DNA of 64,000 nucleotides from contig CAWBCM010000001.1 of the NCBI GenBank assembly GCA_963787285.1, positions 310,001 to 374,000 on the forward strand, in the 5' to 3' direction. Origin of the DNA: JAHEJN01 sp963787285 (GTDB lineage Bacteria; Actinomycetota; Acidimicrobiia; Acidimicrobiales; JAHEJN01). Positions within the stretch are counted from its first letter, which is position 1; every line of letters begins with the position of its first letter. The notes under the pieces are model-generated. The model was not told the DNA's origin, searched no databases, and saw only the letters and a list, made by a program, of their open reading frames with translations. Positions 53,130-61,224 of this stretch are shown one piece after another. Position numbers and translations under genes: made by a program.

Positions 53130-53408
53130 ATGCCCATCACCGAAACTCTCGCCCCACCCGCCGCCACCTCGTCGCACTCGTCGGTCGGCCACGCCCGGCC
53201 CGAGGGCGCACGCATGAGCGTTCCGTTCGTCTTCATCGTCTGTTTCGTGGCCGTGGTGGTTTGTGCCTATTCGTTCGTGAGCTTCGCCAACGCCGAAACG
53301 GTGTCCATCACCCACCGCCTGTCGATCGGTCTTGCGTTTGCGCTGAGCCTCTCGAGCGGAGTCGCCGTGAGCCACGTGGTCGAGGCTCGTCACCACGACA
53401 AGAGCTGA
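53130..53408 (+). CDS. small membrane protein
   Basis: A 92-residue protein from ATG 53130 (or 64 residues from ATG 53214) with two helices, PFVFIVCFVAVVVCAYSFVS and RLSIGLAFALSLSSGVAVSH, and a His/Asp/Lys tail (EARHHDKS). No family is recognised. It is convergent with the AI-2E-type gene and sits in the gap between the two ribosomal protein groups. Confidence 0.5.
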   Translation: MPITETLAPPAATSSHSSVGHARPEGARMSVPFVFIVCFVAVVVCAYSFVSFANAETVSITHRLSIGLAFALSLSSGVAVSHVVEARHHDKS

Positions 53409-53422
53409 GCGACCGTCGCCGG

Positions 53423-54565
53423 TCAGTCCTCGCCGAGCTCGATTCGACGGAGCTCCGCCTCGGCCGCGGCCGCTCGGGTGGGACCTTCGTCGAGCTCGGC
53501 CACCAGGTCGTGGTGGCTCAGCAGGGTCGACGCGAAGGCCTGGAAGGTCGCGGCGGCCGGCAGAGCCAGAAGGGCGCCGACGATGCCGAGCAGTGCGCCG
53601 CCGGCAATGACGGCGCCGAAGGCCACGGCCACGTGGATCTCCATGGTCTGGGCGGTGATCGGCGGCGCCAGCAGGTAGTTCTCGATCTGTTGGTACACCA
53701 CGATCACCGCGATCACCGCGATGGCCTGCCGCGGCTCGTTCAACAAGGCGATGAGCACCGGCAGTGATCCGGCGATGTAGGTGCCGATCACCGGAATGAA
53801 CTGCGACACGAGACCCACCCACAAGGCGAGCGGCAACGGGAACGGCACGCCGATCACCGCGAAGGCGGCCCAGTGCACCGCGGCGGAGAACACGGCCAGG
53901 ATCGCCCGCGAGTAGATGTAGCCGCCGGTCTTCTCGATGGCGAGGTCCCACACCGCCAGCACCTGTCGCTGGCGGGCCTGGGGCAACAGCCCGCACACCG
54001 CTCGGCGCAAGCGGGGTCCGTCGGCCACCAGGTAGAAGGTGAACAGCCCGATCGTGAGCAGGTCGAGGAGCAGACCGAGCACCTGGGAGCCGAGATCGAC
54101 CAGGTTCCCGGCCAGCCGGGTCGCAAAGGCCGTCGCCGCGCCATCGGCCTGGAACTCGCTCAACAGTTCGTCGGTCTCGATCTTCACATCGAAGGTGTCC
54201 TCGATCCAGGTCTCGATGTCGGTGATGTACCCGGGAGCCTCGTCGACGAAGGCCGACACCTGGTCGGCCAAGAGGGTGCCGATGGCGAAGATGAAAACGC
54301 TGGTCGCGACGAGCAGCCCGCCGAACACCATGAGGGTTCCCAGACCCCGCCGGAAGCCCATGCGCTCGAGCCGGTTCACCGCCGGTTCGATGGCGAAGGA
54401 CAGGAACAGCGACACCAGGATCAGCACCAGGAACCCGCGGAGCTCGGCAATGAGCCAGCGCAGCGTGAACAACGCGACGGCGCCGAGGAAGAACAGGAAG
54501 ATGGCGCGTGGCACCCATCGGGGCATGCGGTCGCGATCGGCGACGACCTCGGTCTCTGACGCCAT
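53423..54565 (-). CDS. AI-2E family transporter
   Basis: A 380-residue membrane protein with the family's features: RGFLVLILVSLFLSFAIEPA, an extracytoplasmic helical region (DIETWIEDTF), LAVWDLAIEKTGGYIYSRAI, VSQFIPVIGTYIAGSLPVLI and ENYLLAPPITAQTMEIHVAV. About eight helices are expected. Members export diverse small molecules or work as Na+/H+ antiporters (TqsA and related). It is antisense within the ribosomal region. TAGCCT lies six bases before ATG 54565. Confidence 0.88.
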   Translation of the reverse strand: MASETEVVADRDRMPRWVPRAIFLFFLGAVALFTLRWLIAELRGFLVLILVSLFLSFAIEPAVNRLERMGFRRGLGTLMVFGGLLVATSVFIFAIGTLLADQVSAFVDEAPGYITDIETWIEDTFDVKIETDELLSEFQADGAATAFATRLAGNLVDLGSQVLGLLLDLLTIGLFTFYLVADGPRLRRAVCGLLPQARQRQVLAVWDLAIEKTGGYIYSRAILAVFSAAVHWAAFAVIGVPFPLPLALWVGLVSQFIPVIGTYIAGSLPVLIALLNEPRQAIAVIAVIVVYQQIENYLLAPPITAQTMEIHVAVAFGAVIAGGALLGIVGALLALPAAATFQAFASTLLSHHDLVAELDEGPTRAAAAEAELRRIELGED

Positions 54566-54571
54566 GGCGTC

Positions 54572-54577
54572 AGGCTA
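54572..54577 (-). promoter_or_regulatory. -10 element (TAGCCT) of the AI-2E gene
   Basis: Reverse-strand TAGCCT ends six bases before ATG 54565, another case of the leaderless geometry. Confidence 0.45.
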
Positions 54578-54597
54578 GTTTCGGGTACTGCGTCGCC

Positions 54598-54623
54598 CGG
54601 GGATGGAGAACGGCATCCCCGGC
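54598..54623. promoter_or_regulatory. hairpin in the rplC upstream region
   Basis: CCGGGGATG and CATCCCCGG form a perfect nine-base stem with an eight-base loop, between the divergent AI-2E and rplC genes. The role is unknown; it could be a leader element or bind protein. Confidence 0.35.
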
Positions 54624-54758
54624 GGGGAAATCGACGATCGCCGGTGGGATCGCGGGCGCGGTCCCGTTAGCATTGCCAGGTCCGCTTTCCGGGTTCGCCG
54701 GAAGCACCGAACCGACGTCTCTCCAGGCCCCAGGGCACCAGAGAGCGAACCCAAACAA

Positions 54759-54816
54759 CGCTCCGCCGGGTCTGCCCGAGCGGAGCGCTCGCGTGAATGC
54801 CGGAGATTCCTCCGGC
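54759..54816 (+). promoter_or_regulatory. structured leader of the rplC operon
   Basis: Two hairpins lie shortly before rplC. The first (54759-54787) has outer stem CGCTCCG/CGGAGCG and inner stem CGGG/CCCG with a TCTG loop. The second (54799-54816) has GCCGGAG/CTCCGGC with loop ATTC. Operons that begin with L3 and L4 are often autoregulated through their leaders, so an L4-binding site is plausible but unproven. Confidence 0.45.
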
Positions 54817-54843
54817 CGCTGACACGAAGAAAGACCCCGCCTC

Positions 54844-55500
54844 ATGGCATCGAAAGCAATCGTCGGCACCAAAGTCGGCATGACCCAGGTCTGGGACGAC
54901 GAGAACCGCATCGTTCCCGTCACCGTCCTGAGCGTCGAGCCCTGCCGCATCACCCAGATCAAGACCAACGACACCGACGGCTACACCGCCATCCAGGTGA
55001 CCTTCGGCTCGAGGAACCCCGACAAGCTCACCCAGCCCGAGCGCGGCCACTTCGAGAAGGCGGGCGTCGATCCCGGCCGCAAGCTGGTCGAGCTCCGCCT
55101 CGACGACGTGAGCGAGTATGCCGTCGGTCAGGTCATCGCCGCCGACGTGCTCGCCGCCGGCGAACTCGTCGACGTCACCTCGGTCAGCAAGGGCAAGGGC
55201 TTCGCCGGCGCCATGAAGCGGCACGGGTTCAAGGGCCTGCCCGCCAGCCACGGTGCGCACAAGGTGCACCGCAAGCCCGGTTCCGTCGGCCAGTGCGCCA
55301 CCCCCTCCCGTGTGTTCAAGGGAAAGAAGATGCCCGGTCGCATGGGCGGCACCAAGGTCACGACGCTCAATCTCGAAGTCGTGCGAGCCGACGCCGACCA
55401 GAACATCGTCCTCGTCCGTGGCTCGGTGCCCGGCCCCAAGGGCGCCACCGTCGTCATGCGCAATGCCGTCCAGGTCCGAACCGCGAAGGCAGGTGCCTGA
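54844..55500 (+). CDS. rplC: 50S ribosomal protein L3
   Basis: A 218-residue protein with IVGTKVGMTQVWDDENRIVP, the long loop GFAGAMKRHGFKGLPASHGA and HRKPGSVGQ, and RMGGTKVTTLNLEVV. It helps form the peptidyl-transferase surroundings. It is the first gene of the second ribosomal block and overlaps rplD by TGATG. Confidence 0.96.
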   Translation: MASKAIVGTKVGMTQVWDDENRIVPVTVLSVEPCRITQIKTNDTDGYTAIQVTFGSRNPDKLTQPERGHFEKAGVDPGRKLVELRLDDVSEYAVGQVIAADVLAAGELVDVTSVSKGKGFAGAMKRHGFKGLPASHGAHKVHRKPGSVGQCATPSRVFKGKKMPGRMGGTKVTTLNLEVVRADADQNIVLVRGSVPGPKGATVVMRNAVQVRTAKAGA

Positions 55501-56534
55501 TGCCCACGATCACCGTGAAGACTGCAGCGGGTGCCGACAGCGGCAGCCTCGATCTCGCCGATGCCATCTTCGGCATCGAGCCCAACGGCCCGGTGATGCA
55601 CCAGGTCGTCACCGCCCAGCTCGCCGCCCGTCGGGCCGGCACCCACAGCACCAAGACCCGCGCCGAGGTGCGCGGTGGTGCCGCCAAGCCGTGGCGCCAG
55701 AAGGGCACCGGTCGGGCTCGTGCCGGTTCCTCGAACTCGCCCAACTGGCGCGGTGGCGGCGTGGCCATGGGCCCCCGGCCCCGCAAGTACAACCAGCGCA
55801 CGCCCAAGAAGATGGTGCGTCTCGCGCTGCGCTCGGCACTGAGTGACCGTGCCGCCGAGGGCAAGGTCATCGTGGTCGACTCGCTCGGCTTCGACACTCC
55901 CCGCACCAAGGACGCCATTGCCTTCCTCGACGCCGTCGGCGCCGAGGGACGCGTGTTGGTGATCCTGCCCCGCGACGACGAAGCCGGGTGGAAGAGCTTC
56001 CGCAACCTCGGCCACGTACACGTCGCCACCCCCGGCGAACTCAACGCCTACGACGTGTTGGTGAGCGACTTCGTGGTGTTCACCACGGCGACGGTCCCGA
56101 CCACCGACGAAGAGGCCAAGCCCAAGGCTGCGGCCAAGCCGAAGGCGGCGGCCGAGCCCAAGGCTGCGGCCAAGCCGAAGGCGGCGGCCGAGCCCAAGGC
56201 TGCGGCCGAGCCCGAGGCGGCGGCCGAGGAGCCGGTTGCGGTGCTCGAAGACGCTGCGGTCGACAGTGACGGTGACGGCGAGGCCAATCCCGACGACGCG
56301 TCGCCGTTCGGTGCGGAGTCGGCGTTGCCGCTCGAGGACGGCTCGGCGCCGAGTGACGAGTACACGATCAAGGGCAATGCCGGGTCGATGTTGTATCACC
56401 CGCCCACGTCGCCGTTCTACGGGCGTACCAAGGCCGAGGTGTGGTTCACCACCGCCGAGGCCGCCGAAGCCGCCGGCTTCTCGCTGCCCCCGTCGTTGCG
56501 CAAGGACGATGCCGCCGAAGGCGAGGAAGAGTAG
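55500..56534 (+). CDS. rplD: 50S ribosomal protein L4 with long C-terminal extension
   Basis: A 344-residue protein. Residues 1-200 are a normal L4, including the exit-tunnel loop KPWRQKGTGRARAGSSNSPN. Residues 203-245 are a low-complexity KPKAAAEP-type tract encoded by 42-base DNA repeats (56117-56222), followed by an acidic stretch. Residues 288-335 form a small domain (IKGNAGSMLYHPPTSPFYGR, TKAEVWFTTAEAAEAAGF) similar to the sunset/Ada-zinc-binding-like module that I recall on some actinobacterial ribosomal proteins. The extension should project from the 50S surface; its function is unknown. Confidence 0.93.
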   Translation: MPTITVKTAAGADSGSLDLADAIFGIEPNGPVMHQVVTAQLAARRAGTHSTKTRAEVRGGAAKPWRQKGTGRARAGSSNSPNWRGGGVAMGPRPRKYNQRTPKKMVRLALRSALSDRAAEGKVIVVDSLGFDTPRTKDAIAFLDAVGAEGRVLVILPRDDEAGWKSFRNLGHVHVATPGELNAYDVLVSDFVVFTTATVPTTDEEAKPKAAAKPKAAAEPKAAAKPKAAAEPKAAAEPEAAAEEPVAVLEDAAVDSDGDGEANPDDASPFGAESALPLEDGSAPSDEYTIKGNAGSMLYHPPTSPFYGRTKAEVWFTTAEAAEAAGFSLPPSLRKDDAAEGEEE

Positions 56535-56536
56535 TC

Positions 56537-56827
56537 ATGCAAGATCCACGCGATGTCATCCTCGAGCCGGTCGTGTCCGAGAAGTCGTACGCGCTGCTCG
56601 AACGAGGGGTGTACACCTTCAAGGTCCATCCCCGGTCGAGCAAGCCCGAGATCAGCGACGCCGTCGAATCGATCTTCGGCGTCACGGTCACCAACGTCAA
56701 CACGCACAACCGCAAGGGCAAACGCAAGCGCAACCGCAAAACCGGCGGTTGGGGCAAGCGTGCCGACACCAAGCGCGCCCTCGTCACCCTCGCCGAGGGC
56801 GACTCGATCGAGCTGTTCGAGGTCTGA
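56537..56827 (+). CDS. rplW: 50S ribosomal protein L23
   Basis: A 96-residue protein (ILEPVVSEKSYALLERGVYT, PEISDAVESIFGVTVTNVNT, RKGKRKRNRKTGGWGKRADT). It sits at the exit tunnel and provides the docking site for trigger factor and SRP. It follows rplD by two bases. Confidence 0.96.
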   Translation: MQDPRDVILEPVVSEKSYALLERGVYTFKVHPRSSKPEISDAVESIFGVTVTNVNTHNRKGKRKRNRKTGGWGKRADTKRALVTLAEGDSIELFEV

Positions 56828-56831
56828 TCCC

Positions 56832-57668
56832 ATGGCTCTCCGCAAACGCAAGCCCACCAGTCCCGGTCGGCGGTTCCAGACCGTTTCCGACTTCTCCGAG
56901 CTCACCACCGACAAGCCCGAGAAGTCGCTCCTGGCGCCGAAGAACCGCACCGGCGGTCGCAACAACCACGGTCGCAAGACCGCCCGCCACCGCGGTGGCG
57001 GTCACAAGCAGCAATACCGCATCATCGATTTCACGCGGAACAAGAACGGCGTGCCGGCCACGGTTGCCACCGTCGAGTACGACCCGAACCGCAACTGCCG
57101 CATCATGTTGTTGCACTACCACGACGGCGACAAGCGCTACATCCTTGCGCCCGAGAACGTGGCGGTCGGCGACATCCTCCAGAGCGGGCAGGGTTCCGAG
57201 ATCAAACCCGGCAACGCACTGCCCATGCGGTACATCCCGGTGGGAACCGTCGTCCACAACGTCGAGCTCAAGCCCGGCGGTGGTGGCAAGATGGCCCGTT
57301 CGGCCGGCTCGAGCGTGCAGCTCGTGGCCAAGGAGGGCGACTACGCCACCCTGCGCCTGCCCAGCACCGAGATGCGTCGAGTACCGATCGACTGCGTGGC
57401 CACCGTCGGCAGCGTGGGCAACGCCCAGGCCGAGCTGGTCAAGATCGGCAAGGCCGGTCGCAACCGCTGGAAGGGCGTCAAGCCGCAGACCCGCGGCGTG
57501 GCCATGAACCCCGTCGACCACCCCCACGGTGGTGGCGAGGGCAAGACCTCCGGTGGCCGTCATCCGGTGTCGCCATGGGGCCAACCCGAGGGCCGCACGC
57601 GCAACAAGAAGAAGAAGTCCCAAGACCTGATCGTTCGTCGCCGCCGCACTCGCGGTTCGCGGCGCTAG
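56832..57668 (+). CDS. rplB: 50S ribosomal protein L2
   Basis: A 278-residue protein needed for subunit association and peptidyl transfer. The conserved GVAMNPVDHPHGGGEGKTSG contains the functionally important His. KNRTGGRNNHGRKTARHRGG is also typical. Length is standard. Confidence 0.97.
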   Translation: MALRKRKPTSPGRRFQTVSDFSELTTDKPEKSLLAPKNRTGGRNNHGRKTARHRGGGHKQQYRIIDFTRNKNGVPATVATVEYDPNRNCRIMLLHYHDGDKRYILAPENVAVGDILQSGQGSEIKPGNALPMRYIPVGTVVHNVELKPGGGGKMARSAGSSVQLVAKEGDYATLRLPSTEMRRVPIDCVATVGSVGNAQAELVKIGKAGRNRWKGVKPQTRGVAMNPVDHPHGGGEGKTSGGRHPVSPWGQPEGRTRNKKKKSQDLIVRRRRTRGSRR

Positions 57669-57679
57669 GGGAGCCTGTC

Positions 57680-57958
57680 ATGCCAAGAAGCCTCAAAAAG
57701 GGTCCGTTCGTCGACGGACACCTCCTCAAGAAGATCGACAAGCTGAACGTGTCCGGCGAGAAGCAGGTCGTCAAGACCTGGTCGCGTCGTTCCACGATCA
57801 TCCCCGACATGGTCGGCCACACCCTGGCCGTCCACGACGGGCGCAAGCACGTCCCCGTGTATGTCACCGAAGCCATGGTCGGCCACAAGCTGGGCGAGTT
57901 CGCCCCCACCCGAACCTTCCGCTTCCACGCCGGCCAGGAGCGGGGAGCCCGTCGCTGA
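57680..57958 (+). CDS. rpsS: 30S ribosomal protein S19
   Basis: A 92-residue head protein (PRSLKKGPFVDGHLLKKIDK, KTWSRRSTIIPDMVGHTLAV, GHKLGEFAPTRTFRFH). Its stop overlaps the rplV start by TGATG. Confidence 0.97.
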   Translation: MPRSLKKGPFVDGHLLKKIDKLNVSGEKQVVKTWSRRSTIIPDMVGHTLAVHDGRKHVPVYVTEAMVGHKLGEFAPTRTFRFHAGQERGARR

Positions 57959-58713
57959 TGACTGCCACCGTCAACACCAAGAAGGGCACCAAGACCAACG
58001 AGCGTCCGGGTACCCGTGCCACGGCCAAGTTCGTGCGCTCGTCGGCCTACAAGGCCCGAGAGGTGCTCGATCTCATCCGCGACAAGAGCTACGGCGAGGC
58101 CGCCGAGATCCTGCTGTTCAGTGAACGGGGCATCTCCGAGGTCGTCGCCAAGGTGCTCGATTCGGCCGCGGCCAACGCCGAGAACAACGACGGCATCCCG
58201 GTCGAGGAGCTCTACGTCGCCGCCTGCTTCGCCGACGAGGGTCCCACGCTCAAGCGGTGGCGGCCCCGTGCTCGTGGCCGTGCCACCCGCATCCGCAAGC
58301 GCACCTGCCACATCACCGTGATCGTCGGGCGCTACTCGCCCGAACAACTCGAGACCATGCGGGCCCGCGAGGCCCAGCGCGGCCAGACCGGCAAGAGCAC
58401 CTCCGCCGCCGAGGCTCGTCGTCGTCGGGTCGCCCAGAGCCGCCAGCGGGCCGAGGCCGCGCCGGCCGCCGAAGCCGAAGCCGAGCACGATCACGATCAC
58501 GACGACGAGGAAGCCGTCGCCGAGGTGGAGACCACCGAGGTCGACGAGACGACCGACGACGCCGAGGTCGAGACCGCCGAGACCGCCGAGGTCGACGAGA
58601 CGACCGACGGCGTCGAGGTCGAGACCACCGACGACGAATCAACCGACGTGGCCACCGACGCAGAAGCTTCTGCCGACGGCAGCGACGAACCTGTCGAAGA
58701 CGAGGAAGAGTAA
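57958..58713 (+). CDS. rplV: 50S ribosomal protein L22 with acidic C-terminal tail
   Basis: A 251-residue protein. Residues 14-125 are the L22 fold (KFVRSSAYKAREVLDLIRDK, PRARGRATRIRKRTCHITVI). The remaining 125 residues are Ala/Arg-rich and then strongly acidic, with a His/Asp cluster (EHDHDHDDEE) and repeats of EVDETTD. Normal L22 has about 110-130 residues. The His/Asp cluster could bind metal ions, but that is speculation. Confidence 0.94.
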   Translation: MTATVNTKKGTKTNERPGTRATAKFVRSSAYKAREVLDLIRDKSYGEAAEILLFSERGISEVVAKVLDSAAANAENNDGIPVEELYVAACFADEGPTLKRWRPRARGRATRIRKRTCHITVIVGRYSPEQLETMRAREAQRGQTGKSTSAAEARRRRVAQSRQRAEAAPAAEAEAEHDHDHDDEEAVAEVETTEVDETTDDAEVETAETAEVDETTDGVEVETTDDESTDVATDAEASADGSDEPVEDEEE

Positions 58714-58715
58714 GC

Positions 58716-59612
58716 ATGGGACAGAAGGTCAATCCCTACGGGTTCCGGCTCGGCATCACCACCGACTGGAAGTCGCGCTGGTTCGCCGATGGGCCGGAGT
58801 ACGCCGACTTCGTCATCGAGGACTGGAAGATCCGGAACTACCTCATGACCGAGCTGCCGCACGCCGCGATCAGCCGCGTCGAGGTCGAGCGCACGCGCGA
58901 TCGTCTCCGTATCGACGTGCACACGGCTCGCCCGGGCATCGTCATTGGTCGTCGTGGCGCCGAAGCCGATCGGTTGCGCACCGGGCTCGGCAAGATAAGC
59001 GGCAACCACAAGGTCCAGCTGAACATCCAGGAGATCAAGCAGCCCGAACTCGACGCCGCCCTGATCGCCCAGGGCGTGGCCGACCAGCTCGCCGGACGGG
59101 TCGCCTTCCGCCGGGCCATGAAGCGGGCCGTCCAGAACGCCCAGAAGGCCGGCGCACTCGGAATCCGCGTGCAATGCGGTGGCCGCCTCGGTGGCGCCGA
59201 GATGAGCCGCACCGAGTGGTATCGCGAGGGCCGCGTGCCCCTGCACACCCTCCGTGCCGACATCGACTACGGCTTCCGCGAGGCCCACACCACCTACGGC
59301 CGCATCGGCGTCAAGGTGTGGATCTACAAGGGTGACATCCTGCCCTACAAGACCAGCGTCGAAGACAAGATCTCCGCCGAGGCGGCCATGGCCGTTGGCG
59401 ACACCGCCGGGCAGCGCCCCAAAAAGGTGGTGTCCTCTGCGGGTCGTCGCCCCGATGGCGATGTCGTCACCGACGACGATGCCACGCCGCCGCCGCTGGT
59501 GAAGGAAGCCGATCCCGAGCTCGAGAAGCTGCTCGACGAGGAAGAAGAGATCGCTCGCTCCACCCGTGAGAGCCACGAGACCCCGCACTTCCGCCCCGGG
59601 GAGGCCGACTGA
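58716..59612 (+). CDS. rpsC: 30S ribosomal protein S3
   Basis: A 298-residue protein with KH domain motif PGIVIGRRGAEADRLRTGLG, the mRNA-entry region QNAQKAGALGIRVQCGGRLG and GRIGVKVWIYKGDILPYKTS. A C-terminal tail of about 85 residues is rich in Glu, Asp and Pro and longer than the usual S3 end. It follows rplV by two bases. Confidence 0.96.
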   Translation: MGQKVNPYGFRLGITTDWKSRWFADGPEYADFVIEDWKIRNYLMTELPHAAISRVEVERTRDRLRIDVHTARPGIVIGRRGAEADRLRTGLGKISGNHKVQLNIQEIKQPELDAALIAQGVADQLAGRVAFRRAMKRAVQNAQKAGALGIRVQCGGRLGGAEMSRTEWYREGRVPLHTLRADIDYGFREAHTTYGRIGVKVWIYKGDILPYKTSVEDKISAEAAMAVGDTAGQRPKKVVSSAGRRPDGDVVTDDDATPPPLVKEADPELEKLLDEEEEIARSTRESHETPHFRPGEAD

Positions 59613-59613
59613 C

Positions 59614-60030
59614 ATGTTGATGCCGAAGAAAGTCAAGCATCGCAAGCACCATCGCGGCCGCAACCGAGGCACCTCCAAGGGTGCGACCGAACTGAACTTC
59701 GGCGAGTACGGCATCCAGGCCCTCGAGCCCGGGTGGATCACCGCTCGCCAGATCGAAGCCGCCCGCATCGCCATGACCCGCCACATCAAGCGTGGCGGCA
59801 AGGTGTGGATCAACGTCTTCCCCGACAAGCCCGTCACCGAGAAGCCGGCCGAGACCCGCATGGGTTCGGGCAAGGGCAACCCCGAGCGCTGGGTCGCCGT
59901 CGTCAAGCCGGGACGTGTCCTGTTCGAGCTCTCCTACGCCGATCCCGTCGTCGCTCGCGAGGCGCTCGACCGGGCCATACAGAAGCTGCCGATCAAGGCG
60001 CGCTTCGTCGAACGTCAGGAGGGCTTCTGA
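59614..60030 (+). CDS. rplP: 50S ribosomal protein L16
   Basis: A 138-residue protein (LMPKKVKHRKHHRGRNRGTS, EPGWITARQIEAARIAMTRH, TRMGSGKGNPERWVAVVKPG) located near the A-site tRNA elbow. GGGGAGG precedes the start. It overlaps rpmC by TGATG. Confidence 0.97.
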   Translation: MLMPKKVKHRKHHRGRNRGTSKGATELNFGEYGIQALEPGWITARQIEAARIAMTRHIKRGGKVWINVFPDKPVTEKPAETRMGSGKGNPERWVAVVKPGRVLFELSYADPVVAREALDRAIQKLPIKARFVERQEGF

Positions 60031-60257
60031 TGGCCCGCAGCCTCGTCGACCTCACCGATCTCAGCGACGGTGATCTCCTCGACCGACTCAACGAGACCAA
60101 AGAAGAACTGTTCAACCTGCGCTTTCAGCACGTGACCGGTCAGCTCGACAACAACGCCCGCATCAAGCAGGCCAAGAAAGACGTCGCCCGCGTCCTCACC
60201 GAGTTGCGGATGCGCGAGATCGAAGCGGCCGAAGCCCTGGAGTCCGGCAATGAGTGA
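60030..60257 (+). CDS. rpmC: 50S ribosomal protein L29
   Basis: A 75-residue two-helix protein (DLLDRLNETKEELFNLRFQH, NNARIKQAKKDVARVLTELR) next to L23 at the tunnel exit. It overlaps rpsQ by eight bases. Confidence 0.95.
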   Translation: MARSLVDLTDLSDGDLLDRLNETKEELFNLRFQHVTGQLDNNARIKQAKKDVARVLTELRMREIEAAEALESGNE

Positions 60258-60528
60258 CATGACCGAAACAACCGAGCGAGCCAACCCCCGCAAGGTCCGC
60301 GAGGGCCTCGTGGTGTCGAACCGCATGGAGAAGACCGCCGTGGTCGCCTCCGTCGATCGCGTACGCCACCGCCGATACAACAAGACCGTGCAGCGCACCA
60401 CCAAGCTGTTCGTGCACGACGAGACCAACGAGTTGCAGATCGGCGACCGCGTTCGGGTCCAAGAGACCCGTCCTCTGTCGAAGAACAAGCGTTGGCGGCT
60501 CGTCGAAGTTCTCGAGAAGGCCAAGTGA
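60250..60528 (+). CDS. rpsQ: 30S ribosomal protein S17
   Basis: A 92-residue OB-fold protein (REGLVVSNRMEKTAVVASVD, YNKTVQRTTKLFVHDETNEL, GDRVRVQETRPLSKNKRWRL) that binds 16S rRNA early in assembly. Confidence 0.96.
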   Translation: MSDMTETTERANPRKVREGLVVSNRMEKTAVVASVDRVRHRRYNKTVQRTTKLFVHDETNELQIGDRVRVQETRPLSKNKRWRLVEVLEKAK

Positions 60529-60535
60529 GGCTGCG

Positions 60536-60904
60536 ATGATCCAACAGGAATCACGACTTCGCGTCGCCGACAACTCCGGAGCCAAAGAGGTGCTGTGCAT
60601 TCGCGTGCTCGGCGGCTCGAAGCGACGCTACGCGTCGATCGGCGACGTGTTCAAGGCGACCGTGAAGGACGCCATCCCCGGCGCCGGCGTGAAGAAGGGC
60701 GACGTCGTCAAGTGCGTCGTCGTCCGCACGAAGAAGGAGGTCCGTCGCCCCGACGGGTCCTACATCCGCTTCGACGAAAACGCCGCCGTGTTGCTCAACG
60801 ACAACGACCAACCCCGAGGCACGCGCATCTTCGGCCCGGTCGGTCGTGAGCTCCGCGACAAGAAGTTCATGCGTATCGTCTCCCTCGCCCCGGAGGTTCT
60901 CTGA
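60536..60904 (+). CDS. rplN: 50S ribosomal protein L14
   Basis: A 122-residue protein (MIQQESRLRVADNSGAKEVL, KGDVVKCVVVRTKKEVRRPD, RGTRIFGPVGRELRDKKFMR) at the subunit interface. It overlaps rplX by TGATG. Confidence 0.97.
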   Translation: MIQQESRLRVADNSGAKEVLCIRVLGGSKRRYASIGDVFKATVKDAIPGAGVKKGDVVKCVVVRTKKEVRRPDGSYIRFDENAAVLLNDNDQPRGTRIFGPVGRELRDKKFMRIVSLAPEVL

Positions 60905-61224
60905 TGGCCGGGCTCAAGATCAAGAAGGGCGATCGAGTGGTCGTCCTGTCCGGTAAGGACAAGGGCAAAGAGGGCGAAGTCTCTCGCGTCTACCCCGAAA
61001 AGGGGCTGGTGATCGTCGACGGCGTGAACGTCGCCAAGAAGCACCAGAAGCCGACCCAGCAGACCATGCAGGGCGGCATCATCGACAGGGACATGCCGAT
61101 CCAGGTGTCGAACGTGGCCGTCGTGAGTCCCGAAGACGGCAGGGCCACACGCGTGGGTTACCGCTTCGAGCCCGACGGCACCAAGGTCCGGATCTGCAAG
61201 CGAACGGGAGCCGACATCCCATGA
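60904..61224 (+). CDS. rplX: 50S ribosomal protein L24
   Basis: A 106-residue KOW-domain assembly protein (IKKGDRVVVLSGKDKGKEGE, VNVAKKHQKPTQQTMQGGII). It overlaps rplE by ATGA. Confidence 0.96.
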   Translation: MAGLKIKKGDRVVVLSGKDKGKEGEVSRVYPEKGLVIVDGVNVAKKHQKPTQQTMQGGIIDRDMPIQVSNVAVVSPEDGRATRVGYRFEPDGTKVRICKRTGADIP

